From Rhizobium sp. EC-SD404 (lineage in GTDB: Bacteria > Pseudomonadota > Alphaproteobacteria > Rhizobiales > Rhizobiaceae): a stretch of DNA of 64,000 bases. Location: contig NZ_LR701459.1 in NCBI RefSeq assembly GCF_902498825.1, positions 1,842,414-1,906,413 on the forward strand, read 5' to 3'. The notes under the pieces are model-generated. The model was not told where the DNA came from, made no database searches, and saw only the letters and a list, made by a program, of their open reading frames with translations. Of this stretch, positions 1 through 10,788 are shown piece by piece (the stretch's first letter is position 1; each line of letters starts with the position of its first letter). Made by a program: the position numbers and the translations under genes.

Positions 1-125
1 ACGCGGTGGCCAATGACAACTCGGCGCTGCAGGTGAAGATCGAGCCCATCACCGAACCGCCGGGATCCGCAGCGGACGAGGCGGCCTCGGAAAAGCCGGG
101 CGGCGCGCAACTCAGCCTCTTCTGA
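1..125 (+). CDS. 3' end of an unidentified gene with a C-terminal beta-clamp-like motif
   Basis: Only the last 40 codons are inside the window, read in the frame starting at base 3 and ending with TGA at 123-125. The visible tail is Pro/Ala/Glu-rich and looks disordered, and it ends in QLSLF. That pentapeptide matches the QL(S/D)LF consensus by which MutS, Y-family polymerases and other replication or repair proteins bind the DNA polymerase sliding clamp. The motif is seen directly; the assignment to a clamp-binding protein is inference, and the protein family cannot be named from this fragment. The next gene starts 11 bases downstream, so the two may be co-transcribed. Confidence 0.6.
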   Translation, partial: AVANDNSALQVKIEPITEPPGSAADEAASEKPGGAQLSLF

Positions 126-136
126 CTGGTCTTCCC

Positions 137-751
137 ATGAACCCCATTCTTCTACCGGCGCTTTCCGGCTTCCTGTTGGGCGGCAGCCTGATCGTCGCGA
201 TCGGCGCGCAGAACGCCTTCATCCTGCGTCAGGGTCTGCTGCGCCAGCACGTCTTCATCCTCTGCCTCGTCTGCGCGCTGTCGGATGCGCTGCTGATCGC
301 TGCAGGCGTTGCCGGTCTTGGCACGCTCATCAGCAATGCACCGAGCCTGATCCTCGCCGTCACCATCGGCGGCGCTCTGTTTCTGATCACCTACGGGTTT
401 CTGGCGTTTCGGCGCGCCATGCGGCCGGAGGCGATGCGCCTGAACGGCGAAGGGGGAACGAGCTTGAAACAGGCGCTCGGCACATGTCTCGCCTTCACCT
501 TCCTCAATCCCCACGTCTACCTGGACACGGTGCTCCTCATCGGTTCGCTTTCGGCGCGCTATGAGGATGGGGCACGGATCGCCTTCGGCGCCGGGGCCAT
601 GACGGCGTCCTTCGTTTGGTTCTTTGCTCTCGGCTATGGCGCGCGGTTGCTGGCGCCGCTCTTTGCCAGACCCGCAGCCTGGCGGGTGCTCGATGTCATC
701 ATCGGTTGCGTCATGTGGCTGATCGCAGCCGGACTGATCGCGCGCCTCTGA
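137..751 (+). CDS. LysE/ArgO-family amino-acid exporter
   Basis: A 204-residue inner-membrane protein with about six hydrophobic segments. It matches the LysE/RhtB family of amino-acid exporters in length and in the GAQNAFILRQG motif near residues 25-35, at the end of the first helix. These proteins export basic amino acids or related solutes by proton exchange; the substrate here cannot be read from sequence, though GAQNAF-type members are often arginine or lysine exporters. The start ATG lies 11 bases after the preceding stop and has no clear Shine-Dalgarno, which suggests coupling to the upstream gene. It is convergent with a small gene at 767-955. Confidence 0.85.
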   Translation: MNPILLPALSGFLLGGSLIVAIGAQNAFILRQGLLRQHVFILCLVCALSDALLIAAGVAGLGTLISNAPSLILAVTIGGALFLITYGFLAFRRAMRPEAMRLNGEGGTSLKQALGTCLAFTFLNPHVYLDTVLLIGSLSARYEDGARIAFGAGAMTASFVWFFALGYGARLLAPLFARPAAWRVLDVIIGCVMWLIAAGLIARL

Positions 752-766
752 CGCGCTATCGCCGGA

Positions 767-955
767 TCAATCGTGGTCGCGGACAGCCTTCGGCCGGAAC
801 CGATCCTGTGCATTTGTCGGCTTCTTGCTTGAAACCATTGTCGCGGCCTTCACCGCGGCACAGCCGATCGAGCCGTAGCGCTTTTCGAGCGAGACGCGTT
901 CGGGCTCTTGTTGCGCATTTCCATTGTCCGCTTGGCGCGGGTTATTGCCGTTCAT
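767..955 (-). CDS. Small conserved-looking hypothetical protein (62 aa)
   Basis: A 62-residue hydrophilic protein that I do not recognise. Three things argue that it is real. A perfect GGAGG (plus-strand CCTCC at 963-967) lies 7 bases before the ATG. The middle segment (SLEKRYGSIGCAAVKAA) looks like a compact folded motif rather than shadow translation. An 18-bp palindrome sits about 35 bases upstream of the start. There is no signal peptide or membrane segment and only one cysteine. It is convergent with the LysE gene and has its own 440-base upstream region. The function is unknown; a small regulatory or stress protein is possible but is only a guess. Confidence 0.6.
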   Translation of the reverse strand: MNGNNPRQADNGNAQQEPERVSLEKRYGSIGCAAVKAATMVSSKKPTNAQDRFRPKAVRDHD

Positions 956-989
956 TGTTTTTCCTCCGTAGGCCGATGCTTACATGCAA

Positions 990-1007
990 GTGATTCTTAC
1001 TAATCAC
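990..1007. promoter_or_regulatory. Operator-like palindrome GTGATT-N6-AATCAC
   Basis: A perfect inverted repeat with 6-bp arms and a 6-bp spacer, in an AT-rich patch 35-52 bases upstream of the small gene at 767-955. The size and symmetry suit a dimeric repressor covering the promoter of that gene. No specific regulator can be named. Confidence 0.35.
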
Positions 1008-1044
1008 GACATTTTGCGGGAAATGCGGACAGCTCGGAAAGAAA

Positions 1045-1078
1045 GACCCGGTGCGGTTTTTGCGACACACACCGGGTC
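1045..1078. other. 9-bp perfect hairpin in the gap before cysS
   Basis: The arms GACCCGGTG (1045-1053) and CACCGGGTC (1070-1078) are exact inverted repeats around a 16-base loop that contains a T-run. The stem is in the 956-1399 gap, which otherwise holds no supported gene. It could be the 5' leader of cysS or part of an unrecognised small RNA. Apart from the palindrome at 990-1007, I see nothing else in this gap. Confidence 0.35.
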
Positions 1079-1399
1079 AGTGACCGGCCCAGTGATTGGG
1101 GCACTTTGACGGGCCGGGACGATGAACTGGCAAGCTTCGACAAAGCGCTGGCACCGGCGCGCTGTCCATCCCCTGAACGGGTGACCCTCGCCACTTTTTG
1201 ACGAGATCTACGAAGGCTTGACCGTACCGCGGCAAGGCGCGATAAGCTTGGCCCCATGCAACAGCGTCATGGCGCCTTCGCCACCTGCATTTGCCGGATC
1301 ATTATTTGCTAGCGACATCGCTGGCCCGGCTCGTTTCGTCCTAAGCACTATCGAAAGACGACAAACGCCCCGGCCAGCAGGCACGGGAGATTGTCACCG

Positions 1400-2865
1400 A
1401 TGGGCGAGAGGCCTGAACTCAAGCTCTACAACACCCTGACGCGGACGAAGGAGGCTTTCGCCCCCATCGATCCCGACAATGTGCGCATGTATGTCTGCGG
1501 GCCGACGGTCTACGACTATGCCCATATCGGCAATGCCCGCCCCGTCATCGTCTTCGACGTGCTCTTCCGGCTTCTGCGCCATGTCTATGGCGAGGATCAC
1601 GTCACCTATGTCCGCAACATCACCGATGTGGACGACAAGATCAACGCGAGGGCCCTGCGCGACTATCCGAACCTGCCGCTGAACGAGGCGATCCGCGCCG
1701 TCACCGAAAAGACCGAGGCGCAGTTCCAGGCCGACGCGAAGGCGCTCGGTTGCCTGGCGCCGACGGTCCAGCCCCGCGCGACCGATTTCGTATTGCCACG
1801 ACCGGACGGCAAGACGGACATGGTGAGCCTGATTCAATCTCTCATCAGCCGCGGCCATGCCTATGACGCGGCAGGCGAAATCCTGTTCGACGTCTCTTCG
1901 ATGGGCGACTACGGCAAGCTCTCCAACCGTAGGCTCGAAGACCAGCAGGCTGGCGCCCGTGTTGCGGTCGAGCGCCACAAGAAGAACCCCGGCGACTTCG
2001 TGCTGTGGAAGGAATCCTCCGCCGACGAGCCCGGCTGGGACGCGCATTTCCATATGTCCGATTCCCGCAGCCTCGCCATCCGCGGCCGTCCCGGCTGGCA
2101 CATCGAATGCTCCGCCATGTCGGCCGCCTATCTGGGCCAGACCTTCGATATCCATGGCGGCGGCCTGGACCTCATCTTCCCTCACCACGAAAACGAGATC
2201 GCCCAGTCGCGTTGCGCCCACGGCACGGACGTCATGGCCAACATCTGGATGCACAACGGCTTCCTCCAGGTGGAAGGCCGCAAGATGTCGAAGAGCGAGG
2301 GCAATTTCGTCACCATCAACGAATTGTTGGAAACCGAAAAGTTCGGCGGCCGAAAGTGGCCGGGCGAGGTGCTGCGCCTCGCCATGCTGATGACGCATTA
2401 CCGCGAGCCGATAGATTTCAGCGTGAGGCGGCTGGAGGAGGCCGAGGCGCTGCTTCGAGGATGGGCCGAGGATGTCGACGAAGCACAGGCAGATTTGGAT
2501 GCTCAGCCCGACGAACTATTTATGTCCTATCTGCGTGATGACCTGAATCTCTATCCAGCAGTCAATCGCGTATCAGAGCTTGTGAGTGGATCGGGCCGAG
2601 GTACGCCTGCGGGCCTCATCGCATTGGCAATTCTAGGTTTATCTCCCATCCGCTACCACGAGCAGATGGAGGCTCTGACATTCTCTGCCGAGTTTGGCGC
2701 AGCGGATGTTGAAGCGATAATTTCGCAGCGCCTTGTCTTCATCGCGAACAAGAACTGGTCCGAAGCCGACCGCATTCGCGACGAGCTTCTGGCGCAAGGC
2801 GTTCAGCTGAAGGACGGAAAGGATCCCGCCACCGGCGAGCGCGTGACCACATGGGAGGTCAAGCG

Positions 2866-2869
<4 letters not shown>
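1400..2869 (+). CDS. cysS: Cysteinyl-tRNA synthetase
   Basis: Charges tRNA-Cys with cysteine in the cytosol. The 489-residue length is normal for this class I synthetase. The zinc ligand Cys33 sits in CGPTVYD, the HIGH signature is HIGN at 42-45, zinc ligand Cys237 is in WHIECS, and KMSKS is at 295-299. I chose ATG at 1400 because GGGAG at 1385-1389 lies 10 bases before it; an in-frame TTG at 1391 is too close to that site. The anticodon-side domain (about residues 362-450, bases 2485-2750) is visibly richer in A/T than the rest and diverges from the usual DDLNT-type helix, while the last 45 residues are again standard. The gene overlaps the next one by ATGA. Confidence 0.97.
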
Positions 2870-4510
<1,641 letters not shown>

Positions 4511-6078
4511 GTATCGATTTCTCGGTCAAAGACAAGACGTTGATCGCGTCGATGCTCGACACGTTCGGGCTGGATTACGTCGAAGGCGGATATCCCGGCG
4601 CCAACCCGACCGACACGGCGTTTTTTGAAAAGAAGCGGACGAAAAAGGCCGCCTTCGTCGCCTTCGGCATGACGAAGCGGGCAGGGGTCTCGGCGTCCAA
4701 TGATCCGGGGCTTGCGGCGCTCATTCAGGCGGCGGGCGACGCGGTGTGTTTCGTGGCGAAGAGCTGGGACTACCATGTCGACGTCGCGCTCGGCATCTCC
4801 AACGACGAAAATCTTGAATGCATCAAGGCTTCGGTCGAGGCGACCGTTGCTGCCGGCAAGGAAGCGCTGGTCGATTGCGAGCACTTCTTCGATGGCTACA
4901 AGGCCAACCCGGCCTACGCGACGGCATGCGCGAAGACCGCCTATGAGGCAGGCGCCCGCTGGGTGGTTCTCTGCGATACCAATGGCGGCACGCTGCCCGG
5001 CGAAGTGGCGCGGATCGTGAGGGATTTGATCGAGACGGGTATCCCAGGCGGCAATCTCGGTATCCATGCGCACAACGATACGGGCCAGGCAGTCGCCAAC
5101 TCGCTGGCGGCGGTGGAGGCGGGCGTGCGCCAGATCCAGGGCACGCTGAACGGCATCGGCGAGCGCTGCGGCAACGCCAATCTCGTGACGCTGATCCCGA
5201 CGCTGATGCTCAAGCCGCTTTATGCCGAGCGTTTCGAACTCGGCATCGACAGCGACAAGCTGACCGATCTGACGCGGCTTTCGCGCACCTTCGATGAGCT
5301 GTTGAACCGCAACCCGGAACATCAGGCGCCCTATGTCGGGCAGTCTGCCTTTGCGACGAAAGCAGGCATCCACGCCTCCGCACTGCTGAAGGATCCGAAG
5401 ACCTACGAGCATGTCGACCCGGAAAGCGTCGGCAATCAGCGCCGCGTCATGGTGTCCGACCAGGGCGGCAAGTCGAACTTCCTCAACGCGCTGAAGCGGC
5501 GCGGCATCGAGGTCGCCAAGGACGATCCGAAGCTCGACAGGTTGATCTCGCTGGTCAAGGAACGCGAGGCGTCTGGCTATGCCTATGAGGCGGCCGATGC
5601 GAGCTTCGAGCTTCTGGCCCGCCGCACACTCGGCCGCGTGCCTGATTTCTTCGAGGTGCAGAGCTTCCGGGTCATGGTGGAGCGCCGGTTCGATGCGCTC
5701 GGCAATCTGAAGACCGTGTCGGAAGCCGTCGTGCGCGTCATCGTCGATGGCGAGGAGATCCTGTCGGTGGCTGAGGGGCAGGGCCCGGTCAACGCGCTCG
5801 ACATCGCGCTGCGCAAGGATCTTGGCAAATTCCAGGCCGATATCGCCGATCTGGAGCTGGTGGACTATAAGGTCCGTATCCTCAATGGCGGCACCGAAGC
5901 GATTACCCGTGTCCTCATCGAATCGAGCGACGCGACGACGGATCGTTGGTGGACCGTGGGTGTTTCCGACAACATCATCGATGCCTCCTTCCAGGCGCTG
6001 ATGGACAGTGTCATCTACAAGCTTCTCAAGAATCGCGAACAGGCCGGCCGCGTCGCCGCCGAGTAGGCAGTACTTCGA

Positions 6079-7026
6079 ATGAAACGCTCAGAAGATTGCG
6101 GTGCGCCGGGCCCGGCTGCAGCCGGCGCAAACACGCCGATAGCAACCGGAGATACGGCGCAGGGTTTCGTCACGGCCGGTGCCGCCTACCTGCTGTGGGG
6201 TCTCGTCCTGCCGTTCTTCATGAAAGCGCTCGCCCACATCAACCCGGTCGAGATCGTCGCCCACCGCATTCTCTGGGCGGTACCGGCGGGCGCCGTGATC
6301 CTCATTTGGCTCGGCCGCACCGCAGACCTGATGACCGCGTTCAGATCGCCAAAGGTCGTCGCCATGGCGGCGGTGACTGCCATCATCATCTCGATCAACT
6401 GGGGCGTCTATGTCTATGCGATCGCCTCGAACCAGGCGCTTGAAGCCTCGCTCGGCTATTACATCAATCCGCTGATCAGCGTGCTGATGGGCGTCTTCCT
6501 GCTCGGCGAAAAACCGAGCCGGCTGCAGTGGGTGGCGATCGCGCTTGCGGGTCTCGCCGTCATCATTCTCACGGTCTTTGCCGGAAAGCTGCCCTGGATA
6601 TCGCTGGTCCTGGCGTTTTCCTTCGCGACCTACGGCTATCTGCGCAAGACGCTGCCGATCGGCCCGAGCCAGGGATTCCTGCTGGAAGTCATTATCCTGA
6701 CGCCGATCGCACTCGTCCTGATCGGCTGGTTCATCGCGCAGGGCGAAAGCCATTTCCTCGCAGGCAGCACCTTCGACACATGGATGCTGATTGCGGCAGG
6801 GCCCGTCACGGCGATCCCGCTCGTGCTGTTCGCTTTCGGCGCTAAGGGTCTCCGCCTCGCGACCATCGGCCTGATGCAGTACAGCGTGCCGACGCTCGTG
6901 CTGCTGATCGCGGTGTTCTTCTTCGGTGAGCCGTTCGCCGGGCCGCAGATTGCGGCTTTCGCCCTGATCTGGATCGCGCTGGCAATCTATACATCGACGC
7001 TTTTGAGGCGCCCGAAAACGGCTTGA
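6079..7026 (+). CDS. rarD: RarD-type EamA/DMT-superfamily permease
   Basis: A 315-residue inner-membrane protein with about ten hydrophobic helices after a 30-residue polar N terminus. The first repeat has the AAYLLWG...PFFMKALAHINPVEIVAHRI pattern characteristic of RarD proteins within the drug/metabolite transporter superfamily. The transported compound is not established; rarD was named for chloramphenicol sensitivity. It begins 12 bases after cimA and probably closes the cysS-to-rarD operon. It is convergent with the phosphodiesterase gene, 15 bases away. Confidence 0.88.
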   Translation: MKRSEDCGAPGPAAAGANTPIATGDTAQGFVTAGAAYLLWGLVLPFFMKALAHINPVEIVAHRILWAVPAGAVILIWLGRTADLMTAFRSPKVVAMAAVTAIIISINWGVYVYAIASNQALEASLGYYINPLISVLMGVFLLGEKPSRLQWVAIALAGLAVIILTVFAGKLPWISLVLAFSFATYGYLRKTLPIGPSQGFLLEVIILTPIALVLIGWFIAQGESHFLAGSTFDTWMLIAAGPVTAIPLVLFAFGAKGLRLATIGLMQYSVPTLVLLIAVFFFGEPFAGPQIAAFALIWIALAIYTSTLLRRPKTA

Positions 7027-7041
7027 GAACCGGAAAGGTGC

Positions 7042-8283
7042 TCAGTCGAGCCCCATGCAGTTGGCGTAGAAGGTCGTCGTCGCCGGCCAGTCGGAAAAGA
7101 CGCCCATGACGCCGACGTCGGTGGCGAGCACGTCGAGGACTTCCAGCACGTCACCATCGCGGTTGATGGCATCTGCGACGGACTGGAAGTAATAGCCGCC
7201 ACCTCCGGCAAGCGGGCCGGAGCGTTCCAGCGACCAGGCGATGATCTCGAGGCCGGCGTCCTTGGCTGCGGTCGCATAAGCCGACGGCACGATCGTGCCA
7301 TTCTCGTCGGTCGTCACCAGCATCCAGATTGGCGGCGCGATGATCTTCAGGCCGCGCTCGGCCAGTTCCGCCATGGACGGATCGAGCGTGGCGAGATCCA
7401 TGGGGTCGAAGCTGTCGTCGCTGTCGCGACCATCGAGATAGACCACGCGATCGGCGAAATCGGGATGATTTTCGATCCAGTACCAGACGTCGTTCAGATC
7501 GAACGACTGAGGATAGACATTCGCCGGTGCGACGCCCGCGTCGCGGTAGTCCTGCAGCATCTGGGCCGCGTAATCTTCCTGCGTGTAGCTGCCCTCATGG
7601 GGCATGGCGACCTCAGGGGATTTCAATTCCGGCGTCATCTTCACGCCGAACTCGGCAAAGAGCGCGATGGATTCGGCATGCGTCATCAGTGTGCCGTTCT
7701 GCGCGTAGAGATCCGTCCGCCAGGCCGCCGTGCCGCCGAGATAGGCTTCGGCAGTCTCGGCGCCGGCATCGAAGCTGTCCATCTTGCCCCGCAACGTCTG
7801 AAACTCCGCTAGCGTCAGATCGGACGTGCAGCATTGCGCTGAGGCTTCGCGGCCGGTCTGCGGATCCGCCGGTGTGAAGGGTACGCTGCATTTGCCGGCA
7901 AGACCGGTGGCCAGAATGTTCGTCGTGGTGTGAAGATCGCACTGGCTGTGCCGGCACACGAGTTCGCGATCCTTGGTGAAAGCCACGTCGCATTCAAGGA
8001 TGCCGGCGCCCATGCGGGCAGCAGCCACGTAGGATTCTCGCGTGTGCTCGGGAAACTGCAGCGGCGCGCCGCGGTGCCCGATCGAAAATTCGCTGCGGTA
8101 GAACGGGCCCGCCTCGCAGGCCTGAAGCGCGGATTTCAGGTCGCCATCTTCCAGATCGCCGACGAGATAGAAGGGACGCGGACCGAGATCGGCCGGAATT
8201 GGCTCCTGGGCAAAGCCGACCGTGGCAGCAAGAGCGAGCGGCACCTGCCAAAGAATTGTGAGAAGAATCGTTCGGATCGACAT
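7042..8283 (-). CDS. Secreted glycerophosphodiester phosphodiesterase family protein
   Basis: A 413-residue protein with an N-terminal signal peptide (hydrophobic core about 5-22, ending near GFAQE). It has the GDPD catalytic core: [17 protein letters not shown] with the His-Arg pair, the ILECDV metal-binding Glu/Asp, and a second conserved His in VCRHSQCDL. These enzymes split glycerophosphodiesters into glycerol 3-phosphate and an alcohol, here in the periplasm. It is longer than minimal GDPDs because of insertions after the first strand, with several cysteines (QCCTSD) that may form disulfides. ATG at 8283 is preferred over a TTG at 8289 because GGGAA lies about 8 bases upstream. Confidence 0.88.
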   Translation of the reverse strand: MSIRTILLTILWQVPLALAATVGFAQEPIPADLGPRPFYLVGDLEDGDLKSALQACEAGPFYRSEFSIGHRGAPLQFPEHTRESYVAAARMGAGILECDVAFTKDRELVCRHSQCDLHTTTNILATGLAGKCSVPFTPADPQTGREASAQCCTSDLTLAEFQTLRGKMDSFDAGAETAEAYLGGTAAWRTDLYAQNGTLMTHAESIALFAEFGVKMTPELKSPEVAMPHEGSYTQEDYAAQMLQDYRDAGVAPANVYPQSFDLNDVWYWIENHPDFADRVVYLDGRDSDDSFDPMDLATLDPSMAELAERGLKIIAPPIWMLVTTDENGTIVPSAYATAAKDAGLEIIAWSLERSGPLAGGGGYYFQSVADAINRDGDVLEVLDVLATDVGVMGVFSDWPATTTFYANCMGLD

Positions 8284-8354
8284 CGGCAAGTTCCCACGCT
8301 GCTATGAGCATAGGAACAAATCAGGTTCCGCTGACAGTCATGTGACGGTCTCGA

Positions 8355-9902
8355 TCAGCCGCCGTCGCTCCAGCGCACGCGATAGAGATCGAAGCGGCGA
8401 TCGCGCAGGTTGCGCACCGCTCCTTGGGCGCGCGCCCACTGGATGGTGCCGATGTTCAGGTCGGCGACCGTGACCATCTCCACATTGACGCTTGCTTCCG
8501 CCGCGATGCCGTCACGCGCGAACGGCATGTCGCAAGGCGTGAGGATCGCGGACTGGGCGTAGTTGATGTCGAGATTGTCGACATTGGAGAGATTGCCCGT
8601 GATGCCCGAGGTGACGACGTAGCACTGGTTTTCGATCGCGCGCGCGGCCGCGCAATAGCGCACGCGCAAATGGCCATGCCGCGTGTCGGTGCAGTAGGGC
8701 ACGAACAGGATGCGTGCGCCCTGGTCGGCGAGGCGCCGCGCCACTTCCGGGAATTCCGAATCGTAGCAGATCATCACGCCGATCGGCCCGCAGTCGGTAT
8801 CGATGACATCCGTCACGTCGCCACCGACGATGCCCCAATATTCCCGCTCGTCGGGCGTGGGATGAAGCTTCTCCTGCGCATGGATCGTGCCGTCGCGCAG
8901 GAACACATAGGACACGTTCTGTATATCGCCGTCCTCGGCGATCGTCGGATGCGATCCGCCGATGATGTTGATGTTGCAGCCGAGCGCCATCGCCTGCATG
9001 CGCTCGACGAATTCCGGCGTATAGGCGCTGAGCCGCTTGATCGCCTCCGATGGCGGCCGTTCCGGCTCGCTGGAGAGAAGGATCAGCGTGAAGAGCTCCG
9101 GAAAGACGACGAAGTCCGAGCCGTAATCGGCCGCGACTTCGACGAAATAGCGCACATGGTCGAAGAACTCGTCATGGGTCGCGACCTTGCGCGCGGCAAT
9201 CTGCACCGTCGTGACGCGAACGGTATCGCGTCCGCGATGCGAAAGCGGCTGCGTTGCGGCGTTCGGATCGAAATAGGGGTTGTTCCAGACCATCAGCGCC
9301 GCGTGGCCGCCCGCCGGCTTGTCTTCCGGATGGTAGCGTCGCAGGACACGGGCCGGCTCGAAACCGAGCCGCATCTGGAACGAAATCACCGGATCTTCGA
9401 CGTCGCGTGCCTTCACCGCTTCGAGATAATCGTCTGGTTTCGGATAGGCCTTCTTCGACCGCTTGTAGCCGGCGAGCCGACCGCCAAAGGCTATGCCCTT
9501 GAGTTCCAGCTGTTCGCACAGCCGCTGACGGACTTCGTAGAGCCGCTTGCCGATCTTGGCGCGGCGCCGGCCGGGGTCGACGCAGATTTCCACGCCGTAG
9601 AGCCAGTCGCCCTTACCATTGTGCCGGCTGGCATAGCCGCCGCCGGTGATGTCGTCCCAGGTGTGCTGGCGGAAGATCTGGCGCTCCGCCAGTTGCAGCG
9701 TGGCGGCATATCCGACGATCTCGCCATCGAAAACGGCGACGAACTGGCCTTCCGGAAACGCATTGATCTGTCCCCGGATGATGCCCGGCTGATAGGGCGT
9801 TTCTTCCGGATAGACGCGCGAGGTCAGTGCGATGATCGCCTTGACGTCTCCCGCAACGGCGTTGCGAACTTCAAGACGAGGCTTCTCGGACAATGTGGCC
9901 AT
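8355..9902 (-). CDS. Fused GNAT acetyltransferase and carbon-nitrogen hydrolase
   Basis: A two-domain protein of about 515 residues. The N-terminal 210 residues are a GNAT acyltransferase domain (CVDPGRRRAKIGKRLYE resembles the acetyl-CoA-binding loop). The C-terminal 290 residues are a nitrilase-superfamily hydrolase with Glu in FPELF, Lys in EKLHPT and Cys in MICYDSEFPE forming the catalytic triad. Such fusions occur in many bacteria and are annotated as bifunctional; the substrates are not known to me. The start is uncertain: ATG at 9902 begins MATLSEKP, while a TTG at 9944 would add 14 residues; neither has a strong ribosome-binding site. Confidence 0.88.
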   Translation of the reverse strand: MATLSEKPRLEVRNAVAGDVKAIIALTSRVYPEETPYQPGIIRGQINAFPEGQFVAVFDGEIVGYAATLQLAERQIFRQHTWDDITGGGYASRHNGKGDWLYGVEICVDPGRRRAKIGKRLYEVRQRLCEQLELKGIAFGGRLAGYKRSKKAYPKPDDYLEAVKARDVEDPVISFQMRLGFEPARVLRRYHPEDKPAGGHAALMVWNNPYFDPNAATQPLSHRGRDTVRVTTVQIAARKVATHDEFFDHVRYFVEVAADYGSDFVVFPELFTLILLSSEPERPPSEAIKRLSAYTPEFVERMQAMALGCNINIIGGSHPTIAEDGDIQNVSYVFLRDGTIHAQEKLHPTPDEREYWGIVGGDVTDVIDTDCGPIGVMICYDSEFPEVARRLADQGARILFVPYCTDTRHGHLRVRYCAAARAIENQCYVVTSGITGNLSNVDNLDINYAQSAILTPCDMPFARDGIAAEASVNVEMVTVADLNIGTIQWARAQGAVRNLRDRRFDLYRVRWSDGG

Positions 9903-9998
9903 GGGTCGGGGGATACTCTCAGCGGGAGGACGATGGTGCGGCAACCCACAACATAGTCACTCGCGCCAAGACGAAAAGCTTTTGATGTCGAACCGGCT

Positions 9999-10619
9999 CT
10001 ACATCCGGTCGATGATGTCGGCTTCGCCGGATTTGCCGTTGAGTTGGGTGCCGGCCGCGATGATGGCCGGGACGATGTCGTCGATCTTGTCGATGACGAG
10101 GGGCTGTACGAGATGCGCCGTATGCAGGAAACCCTCGGCGGCCATGTGGTCCATCAGGGCGATCAGCGGGTCCCAGAACCCGTCGATATTGGCGAGCACC
10201 ATCGGCTTCTTGTGCCGACCAAGCTGCGCCCAGGTCATGATTTCGATGATTTCCTCAAGCGTGCCGATCCCGCCGGGCAGGGTGACGAATGCGTCGGCCC
10301 GTTCGAACATGGTGTGCTTGCGCTTGTGCATGTCCTCGGTGACGATCAGTTCGTCCAGCTGGCCGAGCGCCTGCTTGGTGGCTTCTTTCTCCATGAGAAA
10401 TTCGGGGATGATCCCCGTCACCGCGCCGCCGCCGCTTAGAACGCCATCGGCGACTGCGCCCATGACGCCGCGCGTTCCGCCGCCATAGACGAGGCGAAGC
10501 CCGTGCGAGGCAATGGAGCGGCCAAGCGCCCGTCCGGCTTCGGTGTAGACGCCGTTACGACCGGGCTGGGAGCCGCAGTAAACGCAGACGGCGCGAATCT
10601 CTTTCATCGATTGTGTCAT
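9999..10619 (-). CDS. LOG-family (TIGR00730) nucleotide 5'-monophosphate phosphoribohydrolase
   Basis: A 206-residue Rossmann-fold protein with VCVYCGS at the start of the fold, GGGTRGVMG, and the family signature PGGIGTLEE, which includes the catalytic Arg/Glu region. LOG proteins cleave cytokinin riboside monophosphates or other nucleoside monophosphates to base and ribose 5-phosphate. The bacterial substrate is usually not tested, so the old label lysine decarboxylase should be avoided. I use ATG at 10619; an in-frame ATG at 10607 would shorten it by four residues, and neither has a clear Shine-Dalgarno. It is divergent from the LysM gene. Confidence 0.88.
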   Translation of the reverse strand: MTQSMKEIRAVCVYCGSQPGRNGVYTEAGRALGRSIASHGLRLVYGGGTRGVMGAVADGVLSGGGAVTGIIPEFLMEKEATKQALGQLDELIVTEDMHKRKHTMFERADAFVTLPGGIGTLEEIIEIMTWAQLGRHKKPMVLANIDGFWDPLIALMDHMAAEGFLHTAHLVQPLVIDKIDDIVPAIIAAGTQLNGKSGEADIIDRM

Positions 10620-10704
10620 GCCGGGGAGGAAGCCTTTCAAAGGCGCGTGCGTCAAGCGTTGCCGAGCCGCGTTATTCGTTGAATTCGATGCGCATTTGAA
10701 GCAA

Positions 10705-10721
10705 TTGGCACGATACTTGTT
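10705..10721 (+). promoter_or_regulatory. Near-consensus sigma-54 (RpoN) promoter
   Basis: The element has TTGGCACG at 10705-10712, a four-base spacer and TTGTT at 10717-10721. It matches the YTGGCACGrNNNTTGCW consensus at every defined position except the last C of the -12 box, which is T. The spacing between the GG and -12 elements is exactly right. Transcription would start near 10733, about 55 bases before the LysM-protein ATG at 10789. The match is seen; activity is inference, and the C-to-T change may weaken it. Confidence 0.45.
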
Positions 10722-10788
10722 ACGTGTCTCCAAAATCGCTAGCGTGTATTAAAATTGAACGGGTTCGGGCCCCGTTTGGAGAAAATCG

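Noticed and set aside
1000..1257. An 85-codon minus-strand frame in the gap before cysS
   Set aside because: It has no ribosome-binding site, runs through the 9-bp hairpin and is Ser/Arg-rich without motif.
8424..9956. A 510-codon open frame on the plus strand opposite the GNAT-nitrilase gene
   Set aside because: It mirrors a gene with clear catalytic motifs; the translation has no recognisable domain.
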